Below are positions 16,705 to 25,068 of a stretch of 64,000 nt of DNA, one piece after another. The DNA is taken from positions 62,001 through 126,000 of the forward strand of contig NZ_LZJI01000203.1 of assembly GCF_001667775.1 (NCBI RefSeq). Direction: 5' to 3'. The first letter of the stretch is position 1. Each line of letters starts with the position of its first letter. This DNA comes from Mycobacterium sp. E1747. GTDB lineage: Bacteria; Actinomycetota; Actinomycetes; Mycobacteriales; Mycobacteriaceae. The notes below the pieces were generated by a model, which worked only from the letters and a program-made list of their open reading frames with translations, was not told the origin of the DNA and made no database searches. Both the position numbers and the translations under genes were made by a program.

Positions 16705-17838
16705 TCAGCCGCCGGAGTGCATCACGTCGGCGCCGGCCGGCACGGCGCAGTCGTCGGGGTCCGTCAGCCAGCCTTCGGGCAGCGCAACCCGGGCAGCTGA
16801 CCCCTGCCGGCCCCGGGGGCCGCCGGCCGCGTCGGGGAAGGGCACCGCGCCGTCCAATTGGCTTAGCAGAGCATCGAGTTCGTCCAGCGTCTTGACCATC
16901 GCCAGCGCGCGGCGCAGTTCCGAACCGGCCGGAAAACCGTGCAGGTACCAGCCAATGTGCTTGCGGATGTCGCGCATGCCCTTGTCCTCACCGAAATGCG
17001 CGGCCAGCAACCGCCCGTGCCGGCGGACGATGTCGGCGACTTCGCCCAGCGTGGGCGGGGTGGGGGCCGGACTGCCGGTGAACGCGGCTGAGAGTTCGGC
17101 GAAAAGCCAGGGCCGGCCCAGGCACCCGCGGCCGATGACGACGCCGTCGCAGCCGGTCTTGGCCATCATCGCCAGCGCGTCACTGGCGTCGTAGATGTCG
17201 CCGTTACCCAGCACCGGAATCGTCGTCACGTGTTGCTTGAGCAGCGCGATTTGTTCCCAGTCGGCGGTACCGGAGTAACGCTGCGCCGCGGTGCGGGCAT
17301 GCAGCGCGACCGCGGCGGCTCCCTCGGTTTCAGCAATGCGACCGGCGTCGAGGTGCGTGTGGTGCTCATCGTCGATGCCGACGCGGAACTTGACGGTCAC
17401 CGGCACTGCGGAGCCCTCGGTGGCGCGGACGGCCGCCGCGACGATCTGGCCGAAAAGGCGCCGCTTGTAGGGCAGCGCGGCGCCGCCGCCGCGCTTGGTG
17501 ACCTTGGGCACCGGGCAGCCGAAATTCATGTCGATGTGGTCGGCCAGGCCCTCGTCGACGATCATTTTGGCGGCGTCGTACGTCGTCGCCGGATCGACCG
17601 TGTAGAGCTGCAGCGAGCGCGGCGACTCGTCGGGGGCGAACGTGGTCATGTGCATGGTGACCGGGTGGCGCTCGACGAGAGCGCGCGCCGTCACCATTTC
17701 GCAGACGTAGAGCCCGCTGACGGTGCCGACCTTCGACCGTTCCAGCTCACGACACAGCGTCCGGAATGCGACGTTGGTCACGCCCGCCATCGGGGCCAGC
17801 ACCACCGGGCTGGCAAGCGTGATGGGACCGATGCGCAA
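16705..17838 (-). CDS. dusB: tRNA-dihydrouridine synthase
   Basis: 377 aa. FMN-binding TIM barrel of the Dus family: LAPMAGVTN near the start, catalytic cysteine in MNFGCPVPKV (Cys108), KFRVGIDD, and the phosphate-binding VVIGRGCLGRPW. It reduces uridines in tRNA D-loops. The start is TTG 17838, 7 bp after the desA1 stop; this gives the N-terminus expected for the family. Operon partner of desA1 as in Rv0824c-Rv0823c. Confidence 0.92.
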   Translation of the reverse strand: MRIGPITLASPVVLAPMAGVTNVAFRTLCRELERSKVGTVSGLYVCEMVTARALVERHPVTMHMTTFAPDESPRSLQLYTVDPATTYDAAKMIVDEGLADHIDMNFGCPVPKVTKRGGGAALPYKRRLFGQIVAAAVRATEGSAVPVTVKFRVGIDDEHHTHLDAGRIAETEGAAAVALHARTAAQRYSGTADWEQIALLKQHVTTIPVLGNGDIYDASDALAMMAKTGCDGVVIGRGCLGRPWLFAELSAAFTGSPAPTPPTLGEVADIVRRHGRLLAAHFGEDKGMRDIRKHIGWYLHGFPAGSELRRALAMVKTLDELDALLSQLDGAVPFPDAAGGPRGRQGSAARVALPEGWLTDPDDCAVPAGADVMHSGG

Positions 17839-17845
17839 CGTTGGG

Positions 17846-18868
17846 TTACCGGCGGCTCATAGCCAGCTTGCCGGCGGTTTGGTGCAACTCGAATGCGGTG
17901 GTCTTCTTGCCGGTGCGGGCCTCACGCTCGAGCTGGCGCTGCTTCGAGATCTCGAACTTGTCGCAGGCCTGCTCGAGTTCCTTGATCAGCAGGGCGAGGT
18001 CGTCGCGCATCGCCGCCGCCTCACCGGTGAAGTCCTCGCGCTCGAAGATGCGCCATTTCTTCAGGACCGGCATGACGACGTCGTCGAGGTGAATGCGGGG
18101 GTCGTACACCCCGCCGACGGCGATGAAGACGGCCTTGCGCCGGAACTCGGGCACCTGGTAACCGGGCATCTGGAAATTCCGCAGCACCTTATGCAACGAC
18201 TTCATCGCCTGGTTGGGGGAGGCGGAGAACCCGGCGTCGCTGACGTCGCGGTAGAAGATCATGTGCAGGTTCTCGTCGGCGGAGATCTTCGCCAGCAACT
18301 GGTCGGCGATGGTCTCGTTGCAGGCCTTGCCGGTATTGCGGTGCGAAATGCGGGTCGCCAGCTCCTGGAAGGTCACGTAGATGACGGAGTCGAACAGGCT
18401 CTCGGCGAACAGGTCGGCGCGGACCTGCTGGTTCTGGCCGGGGCTGAAACCGCGGTTCACCACCTCGATGCGCAGTTTCTCCAGCTCGACGGGATCCACC
18501 GCACGGGTCACTACTAGATAGTCGCGCAGCGCGATCCCGTGTCGGTTTTCCTCGGCGGTCCAACGGTTGACCCACTGGCCCCAGGCGCCGTCGAGGCCGA
18601 AGTTCATCGCGATCTCGCGGTGGTATGACGGCAGGTTGTCTTCCGTCATCAGGTTCTGCACCATCGCCACCTGGGCGAGGTCAGAGAGCTGGCTTTCCTC
18701 GGGGTGCCAGTCCCGCCCGCCCAGCGCGTAGAAGTTCTTTCCGTCCGACCACGGGATGTAGTCGTGCGGGTTCCAGTTCTTGTGCATGCTCTCGTGCCGG
18801 TTGAGGCACTTCTCGACCACCGGTTCGAGCTCGTGCAGCAGCTGTAGGTTTGTCAGCTCGGCTGACAT
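17846..18868 (-). CDS. desA1: Acyl-ACP desaturase DesA1
   Basis: 340 aa, soluble di-iron desaturase. Both iron ligand sets are visible: EENRH (Glu107, His110) and DENLH (Glu199, His202), with further glutamates in the helix bundle. DesA1 introduces a double bond into the meromycolate precursor and is essential in mycolic acid synthesis. ATG start with GGAGG 6 bp upstream. The promoter region has repeated TATCTGTGT elements. Confidence 0.95.
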   Translation of the reverse strand: MSAELTNLQLLHELEPVVEKCLNRHESMHKNWNPHDYIPWSDGKNFYALGGRDWHPEESQLSDLAQVAMVQNLMTEDNLPSYHREIAMNFGLDGAWGQWVNRWTAEENRHGIALRDYLVVTRAVDPVELEKLRIEVVNRGFSPGQNQQVRADLFAESLFDSVIYVTFQELATRISHRNTGKACNETIADQLLAKISADENLHMIFYRDVSDAGFSASPNQAMKSLHKVLRNFQMPGYQVPEFRRKAVFIAVGGVYDPRIHLDDVVMPVLKKWRIFEREDFTGEAAAMRDDLALLIKELEQACDKFEISKQRQLEREARTGKKTTAFELHQTAGKLAMSRR

Positions 18869-18882
18869 GAAGGCCCTCCAGT

Positions 18883-18919
18883 TATCTGTGTCGACGGGTA
18901 GCAGTCAATATATCTGTGT
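18883..18919 (-). promoter_or_regulatory. Direct repeats in the desA1 promoter region
   Basis: TATCTGTGT occurs at 18883-18891 and 18911-18919 (ACACAGATA on the transcribed strand). A TTGACT hexamer lies between them on the minus strand. The pair could be a binding site for a fatty-acid-responsive repressor of desaturase genes. Function inferred. Confidence 0.4.
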
Positions 18920-19040
18920 ATCCCAGTAGCATCAAGGCGCCTTGCCGCGCGCCGCGTAACGGTTAGATGCCACATTTGGGGCGGTGGGCTCCGGTCGTAA
19001 GGGTTGCCGCAGGGGCGCAGTCGATAAACGGGCGATCGCG

Positions 19041-19646
19041 CTAGCCCAGGTCGGGGGCGGGCACGTACGGCGCGGCCGTGATGTACAGCATGTTGACGCA
19101 GTAGTCGATGAATTGGTTGCGTGTCGCGCCGAGCTGCCCGTTGAGGTACGCGGTGAATAGGCTCGACAGGCCGCCGATCAGGCTGGTGGCGATCATCTTC
19201 TCCAGCACCGGGTCGCCGATCCGCGACAGCTTGCGCTGCAGCAGTTCGATGAAGTTGGGCATCCACTCCGCGCCCGACCGGGTCAGGATCGGTTCGACCG
19301 CAGGCGCCAGCAACAGCACGCGCCCCCGGACCGGATCGTCGACCATCAGCTCGACAAACTTTTCGACTGCGTCCCGCGGGGTATTCGCCGAAGTGAGCGT
19401 GTTCATCGCCCGCGTACACACGTCGTCGTAGACCGCGCGCACGAACTCGTCGCGGTCCGAGAAGCTTTCGTAGAAGTACCGCTCGGTCAGGGCGGCCTTG
19501 CGGCATACCGCGCGCACGGTCAGCGCGGGCCGGCTGCCGCTGCCGAGCAATTGCACGCCGGCGGCGATGAGGTTGTCGCGACGGAGGGTCAGGCGATCCC
19601 CCAGGGGGACGCCGGTCCACCGGCCCCGTCGTTGACCGGACTGCAC
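19041..19646 (-). CDS. TetR-family regulator (Rv0825c-like)
   Basis: 201 aa. N-terminal helix-turn-helix (about 20-65) with VRAVCRKAALTERYFYESF, followed by an all-helical ligand/dimer domain. GTG start with GGAG 5 bp upstream. Divergent from the MpaB-like gene, with a palindrome in the 66-bp gap, so it probably represses that gene and itself. The ligand is unknown. Confidence 0.88.
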   Translation of the reverse strand: MQSGQRRGRWTGVPLGDRLTLRRDNLIAAGVQLLGSGSRPALTVRAVCRKAALTERYFYESFSDRDEFVRAVYDDVCTRAMNTLTSANTPRDAVEKFVELMVDDPVRGRVLLLAPAVEPILTRSGAEWMPNFIELLQRKLSRIGDPVLEKMIATSLIGGLSSLFTAYLNGQLGATRNQFIDYCVNMLYITAAPYVPAPDLG

Positions 19647-19662
19647 ATCGCTCCTAAGCTAG

Positions 19663-19686
19663 AACTGACAACGCGTGTAGTCAGTT
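19663..19686. promoter_or_regulatory. Palindromic operator between the TetR and MpaB-like genes
   Basis: Perfect inverted repeat AACTGAC - 10 bp - GTCAGTT in the short divergent gap. Size and place fit a TetR dimer site. Confidence 0.6.
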
Positions 19687-19712
19687 TTGCAGATACCTAC
19701 AGGAATCCAATA

Positions 19713-20732
19713 GTGACCCAACATACGTCCGGACCCCGGCCGCTGACCAGCGACGAATCGGGTCCGTCCACGGTGGCCACCGGCTGCCCGGTATCGCCCC
19801 CGGGTTACGAGGCGCCACCGCTCCCGCTCGGGCCCGACTCGCTGACGTGGCGGTACTTCGGTGATTGGCGCGGCATGCTGCAGGGCCCGTTCGCGGGATC
19901 GATGCAGAACATGCACCCGCAGTTGGGCGCCGCGGTGGAGCAACACTCGACGTTCTTCACCGAACCCTTGCCGCGGGTGATGCGGTCGCTGTACCCGATC
20001 GGCGGGGTGGTCTTCGACGGAGACCGCGCTCCGACGACGGGTGCCGAGGTCCGCGACTACCACACCGACATCAAGGGCGTGGATGACCAGGGACGTCGGT
20101 ACCACGCACTGAATCCCGACGTCTTTTATTGGGCACACTCCACGTTCTTCATGGGCACAATCCTGGTGGCCGAACGGTTCGGCGGCGGTCTAACGGAGGC
20201 GGACAAGCGCCAACTCTTCGACGAACACATTCAGTGGTACCGGATGTACGGCATGAGCATGCGCCCGGTGCCCAAGACCTGGGAAGAGTTCCAGGCCTAC
20301 TGGGATCACATGTGCCGCAACGTATTAGAGGACAATTACGCGACTCGGGCGGTGCTCGATCTGACCATCTATGACAAGCTGCCGATCGCTCCCTGGCTCC
20401 CGGATTGGCTGTGGGGCGGCCTGACGAGGCTCTCGCGGCCGTTCTTCGTCTGGCTCACGGTCGGCTTCTATCACCCGGCCGTTCGCGAACGGTTGGGCTT
20501 CCAGTGGTCCGGCCGCGACGAGTGGCTGCACCGTCGCTTCGGCAATCTCGTGCGGCTGGTCTTCGCGTTTGTGCCGCCTCGGTATCGCAAGCACCCGCGG
20601 GCCCGGGCCGGCCTCGACCGCGCATCCGGGCGCATCCCTGCCGACGCGCCGCTGCCCCAGACGCCGGCACGCAACCTCCCGCCCGTGGATGAGCGCGGCG
20701 ACCCGAAGCATTACTGCCCAGTGATCTCCTGA
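19713..20732 (+). CDS. MpaB/DUF2236-family putative oxygenase
   Basis: 339 aa, like Rv0826. DUF2236 (latex-clearing protein / MpaB superfamily), heme-dependent oxygenase fold. The family histidines appear in HTDIKG, HALNPDVFYWAHST and the DEHIQWYRMYG segment. Substrate unknown. GTG start with AGGA upstream; the longer frame to 19551 would overlap the divergent TetR gene. Regulated by the neighbouring TetR, by inference. Confidence 0.8.
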   Translation: MTQHTSGPRPLTSDESGPSTVATGCPVSPPGYEAPPLPLGPDSLTWRYFGDWRGMLQGPFAGSMQNMHPQLGAAVEQHSTFFTEPLPRVMRSLYPIGGVVFDGDRAPTTGAEVRDYHTDIKGVDDQGRRYHALNPDVFYWAHSTFFMGTILVAERFGGGLTEADKRQLFDEHIQWYRMYGMSMRPVPKTWEEFQAYWDHMCRNVLEDNYATRAVLDLTIYDKLPIAPWLPDWLWGGLTRLSRPFFVWLTVGFYHPAVRERLGFQWSGRDEWLHRRFGNLVRLVFAFVPPRYRKHPRARAGLDRASGRIPADAPLPQTPARNLPPVDERGDPKHYCPVIS

Positions 20733-20746
20733 ACGAGCCGCCCGCG

Positions 20747-20950
20747 TTATGCGTGGGTGTGGCCGTGAACGTCCTCAACGCCGGCTTGGTGCACGTGCTG
20801 ATGGCTGTGCTCGGTGCCGTCGGCGTGGCTGTGGTGGTGCTCGTGCTGGACGTGGTCATGCTCGTGCGCGGTGTGCGCATGCGCGTGGGTCACGCCGCCA
20901 TGGTCATGTTCGTGCGCGTGAGGCTGGTCGTGGGTGTGCTGCTCGGCCAT
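20747..20950 (-). CDS. Histidine-rich 67-aa metal-binding peptide
   Basis: 67 aa with 24 histidines in HxH and HxHxH runs, alternating with Asp and Glu, and no cysteine. ATG with AAGGAG 8 bp upstream. It follows kmtR by 32 bp on the same strand, so it is probably co-transcribed with and controlled by this Ni/Co sensor. Composition implies binding of nickel, cobalt or zinc; a storage or buffering role like that of other His-rich bacterial proteins is inferred. The opposite strand is also open but codes for a biased Val/Arg product and is rejected. Confidence 0.75.
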   Translation of the reverse strand: MAEQHTHDQPHAHEHDHGGVTHAHAHTAHEHDHVQHEHHHSHADGTEHSHQHVHQAGVEDVHGHTHA

Positions 20951-20982
20951 CGGTAATTCTCCTTATTTGATTGGTTGCGTAA

Positions 20983-21393
20983 TCACTTTTTGGTGCCGCT
21001 AGGCCGCCGAGTCGGCGGTTGCACTGCTGCGCCGACTGCCTTCAGGCCGCCGTCCCCGCGGTGATGACCGGGCACGCCGGGCCCGGCGTGCTCGGCGTTG
21101 AAGACGGCGTCCATGACGAGCTGCCGGACGTGGTCGTTCTCGAGGCTGTAGAAGATCGTCGTTCCCTCGCGGCGGGTGCGGACCAGCCGCGCCATCCGCA
21201 GCTTCGCCAGGTGCTGGGAGACCGACGGCGCCGGCTTGCCCACGTGTTCTGCGAGCTCGTTGACCGACATCTCGCGCTCGGTCAGTGCCCACAGCACCTG
21301 CACGCGGGTGGCGTCGGCCAGCATCCGGAAGATCTCGACCACCAGACTGGTCTGATCGTCGGGCAAGCGGCCTGCACTACTATCTGCATGCAT
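20983..21393 (-). CDS. kmtR: ArsR/SmtB-family Ni/Co sensor KmtR
   Basis: 136 aa from ATG 21393. Winged helix with the recognition region PAPSVSQHLAKLRMARLV. With this start the metal ligands His88, Glu101, His102, His110 and His111 fall exactly at the positions known for M. tuberculosis KmtR (Rv0827c), which confirms the start over an alternative TTG two codons upstream. It represses its own gene and a metal exporter until Ni or Co binds. An imperfect palindrome covers its start. Confidence 0.94.
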   Translation of the reverse strand: MHADSSAGRLPDDQTSLVVEIFRMLADATRVQVLWALTEREMSVNELAEHVGKPAPSVSQHLAKLRMARLVRTRREGTTIFYSLENDHVRQLVMDAVFNAEHAGPGVPGHHRGDGGLKAVGAAVQPPTRRPSGTKK

Positions 21394-21403
21394 ACGCAAA
21401 TAT
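21381..21403. promoter_or_regulatory. Imperfect palindrome over the kmtR start (probable KmtR operator)
   Basis: TATCTGCATGC paired with GCATACGCAAATA-type arm, matching at 7 of 11 positions including TAT and TGC, and spanning the kmtR initiation codon. ArsR/SmtB sensors bind such dyads at their own promoters. Confidence 0.5.
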
Positions 21404-21438
21404 TAATCAACATAGGCCCCGCTGCCAACCTCGACGGG

Positions 21439-21939
21439 TCAGGGCGAGGGAACCACCGTGGACCTGCGCTGACCGCCGTTGCGCTGGTTCCAGAACCGGT
21501 AGACGTCCACCGCCGCCGCGTGGGGCTGGTAGCGCATGGGCAGGCGTCGCTGATCCCAGCTCTTGGCGAATTCGTCGTAGAAGGTGGACACCTCGAAGTA
21601 CTTGCGGTCGTCGAGGTAGTACTCCTCGTACGCCTCGCGGGTGATCAGAAAGACCACTTCCTTGGGTGAGCAGTAGTACAGAGACCCCAGGCACATCGGG
21701 CACGGATGCGCCATGACGTAGATCGTGCTGTCGACCAAGTGCTCGGTGCCCAACTTTATGCACGCCTCGCGGATGGCCAGGATCTCGGCGTGGGCGGTCG
21801 GGTCGTTCGTCTGCGCGACTTTGTTGGCGCTCTCGGCGAGCACCTCGCCGTCCTGGACGATCACGGTGGCGAACGGACGGCCGCCCTCCACGACGTTTCG
21901 GCGGGCCAGATCGATCGTCCGTCGGGCGAAGTCGGTCAC
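21439..21939 (-). CDS. Nucleoside/guanine deaminase-type zinc hydrolase (Rv0828c-like)
   Basis: 166 aa. CDA-fold deaminase with the zinc motifs HAE (His50, Glu52) and PCPMC (Cys80, Cys83). The LYYC segment after it resembles guanine deaminases more than cytidine deaminases. GTG start at 21939 gives the N-terminus VTDFARRTIDL of the family; there is no clear SD, so it may be leaderless. The frame is open to 22203 but overlaps the divergent methyltransferase there. Confidence 0.82.
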   Translation of the reverse strand: MTDFARRTIDLARRNVVEGGRPFATVIVQDGEVLAESANKVAQTNDPTAHAEILAIREACIKLGTEHLVDSTIYVMAHPCPMCLGSLYYCSPKEVVFLITREAYEEYYLDDRKYFEVSTFYDEFAKSWDQRRLPMRYQPHAAAVDVYRFWNQRNGGQRRSTVVPSP

Positions 21940-21986
21940 AGGTCGCAGGGTAGTGCAGCGGGTGGAATCGGCCTTGCCATGCTGAC

Positions 21987-22001
21987 TAGATTGTCTATCT
22001 A
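21987..22001. promoter_or_regulatory. Small palindrome between deaminase and methyltransferase
   Basis: TAGAT - 5 bp - ATCTA in the divergent gap just upstream of the methyltransferase. It could be an operator or part of its promoter. Confidence 0.3.
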
Positions 22002-22024
22002 ATTCGGTTGGACGAGGGAGCACC

Positions 22025-22921
22025 ATGGCGCGCACCGATCGTGATCGTTGGGATTTGGCGACCAGCGTGGGCGCGACGGCGACGATGGTCGCGGCGCAGC
22101 GGGCCCTGTCGTCTGACGCGAGGCTGATCGATGACCCGTACGCGGCGCCGCTGGTGCGCGCCGTCGGTATCGACGTGTACGTCCGCCTGGTGAACGGCGA
22201 CATCCCGACCGGCGGGGCTTCCGAATTCGACCCCCAGCGAATGGCGCGGGGGATGGCCTATCGCACAAGGGTTTACGACGACTTCTTCCTGGAAACGACG
22301 CGGACTGGCATCGGTCAAGTCGTGATTCTGGCGTCGGGCCTGGACACGCGCGCCTACCGGCTGCCCTGGCCGGCGGGCACCGTCGTCTACGAGGTCGACA
22401 TGCCGGAGGTGATCGAGTTCAAGACGCTGACCCTCGAAGACTTGGGCGCCGAGCCGACCGCCGAGCGGCGGGCGGTGGCCGTCGACCTGCGCGACGACTG
22501 GGAGGCAGCGCTGCTCGGCGCCGGCTTCGATCCGCAGGCGCCGTCGGTGTGGAGTGCCGAGGGCCTCTTGGTGTATCTGCCCGAGGCCGCCCAGGGCGCG
22601 CTGTTCGACAACATCACCGCCTTGAGTGCTCCGGGCAGCCGCCTGGCCTTCGACTTCGTCCCCGACACCGCGATTTTCGCCCACCCGCGGTGGCGGGCGC
22701 ACCACGACCGGATGAGCGAGCTCGGGTTGGAGGTCGACTTCAACGACCTGGTCTATCACGGCGAGCGCAGCCACATCATCGATCACCTGAGCCAGCGCGG
22801 CTGGCGGGCATCGTCGCGGACGGCCGCCGAATTGCACGTGGCCAACGGCTTCGCCTATGCCGACGACGAGGTCGCCCAGGCCTTCGCGGATGTGACCTAC
22901 AGCAGCGCGGTGCTCGGATGA
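22025..22921 (+). CDS. SAM-dependent methyltransferase (Rv0830 family)
   Basis: 298 aa, member of the large mycobacterial family of putative O-methyltransferases. SAM-binding loop ASGLDTRAYRL followed by VYEVDMPEV, and the VWSAEGLLVYL motif. Substrate unknown; many members are thought to act on polyketide or lipid products. ATG with GAGGGAG upstream. It lies immediately before the tRNA cluster, as Rv0830 does. Confidence 0.92.
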   Translation: MARTDRDRWDLATSVGATATMVAAQRALSSDARLIDDPYAAPLVRAVGIDVYVRLVNGDIPTGGASEFDPQRMARGMAYRTRVYDDFFLETTRTGIGQVVILASGLDTRAYRLPWPAGTVVYEVDMPEVIEFKTLTLEDLGAEPTAERRAVAVDLRDDWEAALLGAGFDPQAPSVWSAEGLLVYLPEAAQGALFDNITALSAPGSRLAFDFVPDTAIFAHPRWRAHHDRMSELGLEVDFNDLVYHGERSHIIDHLSQRGWRASSRTAAELHVANGFAYADDEVAQAFADVTYSSAVLG

Positions 22922-22944
22922 TGAGCGCCGCGCCACTGACGCCT

Positions 22945-23020
22945 TGGTGCCCCCACTAGGACTCGAACCTAGGACCTGCGGATTAAAAGTCCGTAGCTCT
23001 ACCAACTGAGCTATAGGGGC
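22945..23020 (-). tRNA. lysT: tRNA-Lys (TTT)
   Basis: 76 nt including the encoded CCA. Acceptor GCCCCTA/TGGGGGC, D-arm AGCTCAGTTGGTAGAGCT, anticodon loop CTTTTAA, T-arm GGTTCGAGTCC. Points away from the other three tRNAs. Confidence 0.97.
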
Positions 23021-23144
23021 CGCGGAGATTCAGGATACTTGGGCCCCAAACGGGGCTCGTTTGAGGATTGGGCCCGCGGTGACCTAAGCTGACGTGGCTC
23101 CTAACGAAACCTCGTTGCGAGTACCCCGGAGTGATTCGGTTCTG

Positions 23145-23217
23145 GCCCCCATCGTCTAGTGGCCTAGGACGCCGCCCTTTCACGGCGGTAGCACGGGTTC
23201 GAATCCCGTTGGGGGTA
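23145..23217 (+). tRNA. gluT: tRNA-Glu (TTC)
   Basis: 73 nt. Acceptor GCCCCCA/TGGGGGT, anticodon stem CCGCC with loop CTTTCAC, T-arm GGGTTCGAATCCC. The CCA end is not encoded. Confidence 0.97.
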
Positions 23218-23246
23218 CGCGACGCGGTGACGCGGAGCAGCAGCAA

Positions 23247-23323
23247 GGCCCTGTGGCGCAGTTGGTTAGCGCGCCGCCCTGTCACGGCGGAGGTCGCGGG
23301 TTCGAGTCCCGTCAGGGTCGCCA
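23247..23323 (+). tRNA. aspT: tRNA-Asp (GTC)
   Basis: 77 nt with encoded CCA. Acceptor GGCCCTG/CAGGGTC, anticodon loop CTGTCAC, T-arm GGGTTCGAGTCCC. 29 bp after tRNA-Glu. Confidence 0.97.
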
Positions 23324-23349
23324 ACTCGGCGAGGCACTTCATGCCTTCC

Positions 23350-23426
23350 GGCCAGGTAGCTCAGTCGGTACGAGCGTCCGCCTGAAAAGCGGAAGGTCGG
23401 CGGTTCGATCCCGCCCCTGGCCACCA
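23350..23426 (+). tRNA. pheU: tRNA-Phe (GAA)
   Basis: 77 nt with encoded CCA. Acceptor GGCCAGG/CCTGGCC, anticodon loop CTGAAAA, T-arm CGGTTCGATCCCG. Last gene of the conserved core; the accessory region begins after it. Confidence 0.97.
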
Positions 23427-23549
23427 AGTATCTGTGCAGTTCGGCGTCCCTATTCGCGCTGTCTACGCACTCGTCGTTCCGATTCGGACTTGGCGATGGG
23501 GCCAAAAATGAGGTGCCGTCGCTGCCAACTCTGCGTCAGATGCGGGCGG

Positions 23550-24016
23550 TGATTGACCGCTTCTCCCGAGCGATCGTGGGCTGGCAGGTCGCCAGAACCA
23601 AGGACCCCGCGATAGCCACCACCACGTTGAAGATGGCGTTGTGGCGCCGTGACCACCATCGCCGAACGGTCGAGGCTGGGTTGATTCACCACCACTAGGA
23701 TGCAGGCTCGCGATAAACGTCCATCACATTCGGAGAAACCCTTGTCCTGGAAGGGATTGCGGAATCGATCGGCACCGTCGTCTATGCCTACGACAACGCG
23801 CTCGCGGAGAACGGTCGGGCTGTTCAAGACCGAAGCGATCAGATCGGACAGCCCGATCCGATTCGGGCCACCAGTGACCCTCGATGACGTCGACTACGCG
23901 ACGATGGAATGGGTCGACTGATACAAAACCGCCGCCTGCGCGGCGTGCTCGACTCCGTCCCGCCCGCCGAATACGAGGCTGCCGAATACGCTCACGCCCA
24001 CATCGCAGTCTGGTAG
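23550..24016 (+). pseudogene. IS3-family transposase remnant (rve core)
   Basis: Pieces of an OrfB-type integrase are readable in changing frames: DRFSRAIVGWQVARTKD, then AGLIHHH and a stop, then TLVLEGIAESIGTV, ALAEN, VGLFKTEAIRSDSP and TLDDVDYATMEWVD, then a stop where WYN is expected, and finally RRLRGVLDSVPPAEYEA. At least two frameshifts and two in-frame stops. No inverted repeats seen. M. tuberculosis also has a transposase fragment (Rv0829) near this place. Confidence 0.85.
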
Positions 24017-24161
24017 ATCTCGCCTTGATCGCGGTGTTGTGTGCGGAAGTTCAATGGGCACCCCGTGCGAACCTTGGTAGCCGCCTAATCGAGTAGTCGA
24101 ACACTCGCGCCGCTGACCTGACGAGGTGGGATAGTCGAGCGCGACGCGAGAGGTGGGTCTC

Positions 24162-25001
24162 ATGAGGATCATCGTGACCGGCGGCAACAGCGGCGTCGGT
24201 AAAGCGACCGCCGCCGCGCTGGCCACCGCCGGTCACTGCGTGGTGATTGCCTGTAGAACCATCGCAAAGGGCGAACGCGCCGCCGCCGAGATGTCAGGTG
24301 ACATTGAGGTGCGCCATCTCGATTTGGCCGACCTGAGAAGTGTGCGTGCTTTCGCCGACTCGGTGGAAAGCGTTGATGTTTTGGTGAACAACGCGGGCGT
24401 GCTGGGTCTGCCGCTCGCCCGCACCGCCGATGGCTTCGAGGCGCACATGGGAACTAATCACCTTGGCCACTTCGCATTGACCTGCCATCTCGGCGACAAG
24501 ATCACCGACCGGGTGGTCTCAGTGAGCAGCGCCCTCTATGTCTTGGGCCACATCCATCTCGAGGACCTGAACTGGCGCACCCGCAAGTACTCGATGTGGG
24601 CTGCCTATGCGCAATCCAAGCTGGCCAACATGCTCTTCATCAACGAGTTGGCCCGGCGCGGCGTCCGCGCCTACGCGTCCGATCCGGGAATGGCGGCAAG
24701 CGACATCACCCGAGACAGCACCGGCGGCTTGCACTGGCTGGGTGAGCACCTGCTCGGGCATCTCGGACAGAGCCCGGCCAACGCCGCGCGCGCCACTATC
24801 CAGGCGGTCACGACGGCCTTACCCAGCGGAACCTACCTCGCGCCCCGCTTCAACCAGTGGGGCGAACCTAAGCTGATCCAGCCCCGCAAGAACGCTCGGG
24901 ACCCGGCGATGGCCGGCCGGCTGTGGGAACTTTCCGCCAAACTGACCGGCTGCGACTGGCACAAACATCCGAGCAGCCAAGCCGACGCACCAGACATCTA
25001 A
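24162..25001 (+). CDS. Short-chain dehydrogenase/reductase
   Basis: 279 aa. Classical SDR: cofactor loop TGGNSGVGKA, NNAG, and the catalytic YAQSK. The alanine-rich N-terminus binds NAD(P)H. It looks like retinol-dehydrogenase/protochlorophyllide-reductase-type SDRs (substrate unknown). ATG 24162 with AGAGGTGG upstream; an in-frame GTG nine bases earlier is possible. Sits alone after the transposase remnant. Confidence 0.85.
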   Translation: MRIIVTGGNSGVGKATAAALATAGHCVVIACRTIAKGERAAAEMSGDIEVRHLDLADLRSVRAFADSVESVDVLVNNAGVLGLPLARTADGFEAHMGTNHLGHFALTCHLGDKITDRVVSVSSALYVLGHIHLEDLNWRTRKYSMWAAYAQSKLANMLFINELARRGVRAYASDPGMAASDITRDSTGGLHWLGEHLLGHLGQSPANAARATIQAVTTALPSGTYLAPRFNQWGEPKLIQPRKNARDPAMAGRLWELSAKLTGCDWHKHPSSQADAPDI

Positions 25002-25068
25002 TGGCGAAACAACCCACGGCGTCGCGCACCCCTGCGGTTTGCGAGGCGCGTGGGCAGCCCCGCGTTCT

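Noticed and set aside
20747..20950. His-rich region as a simple repeat artefact
   Set aside because: Proper start, SD, stop and position after kmtR support a gene, although the repeats may vary.
20753..20956. 67-aa frame opposite the His-rich gene
   Set aside because: His codons give a Val/Met/Arg-biased antisense product; no RBS, whereas the His-rich strand has a good one.
23427..24160. Intact insertion sequence after tRNA-Phe
   Set aside because: Frameshifts, in-frame stops and no terminal inverted repeats; only a remnant.
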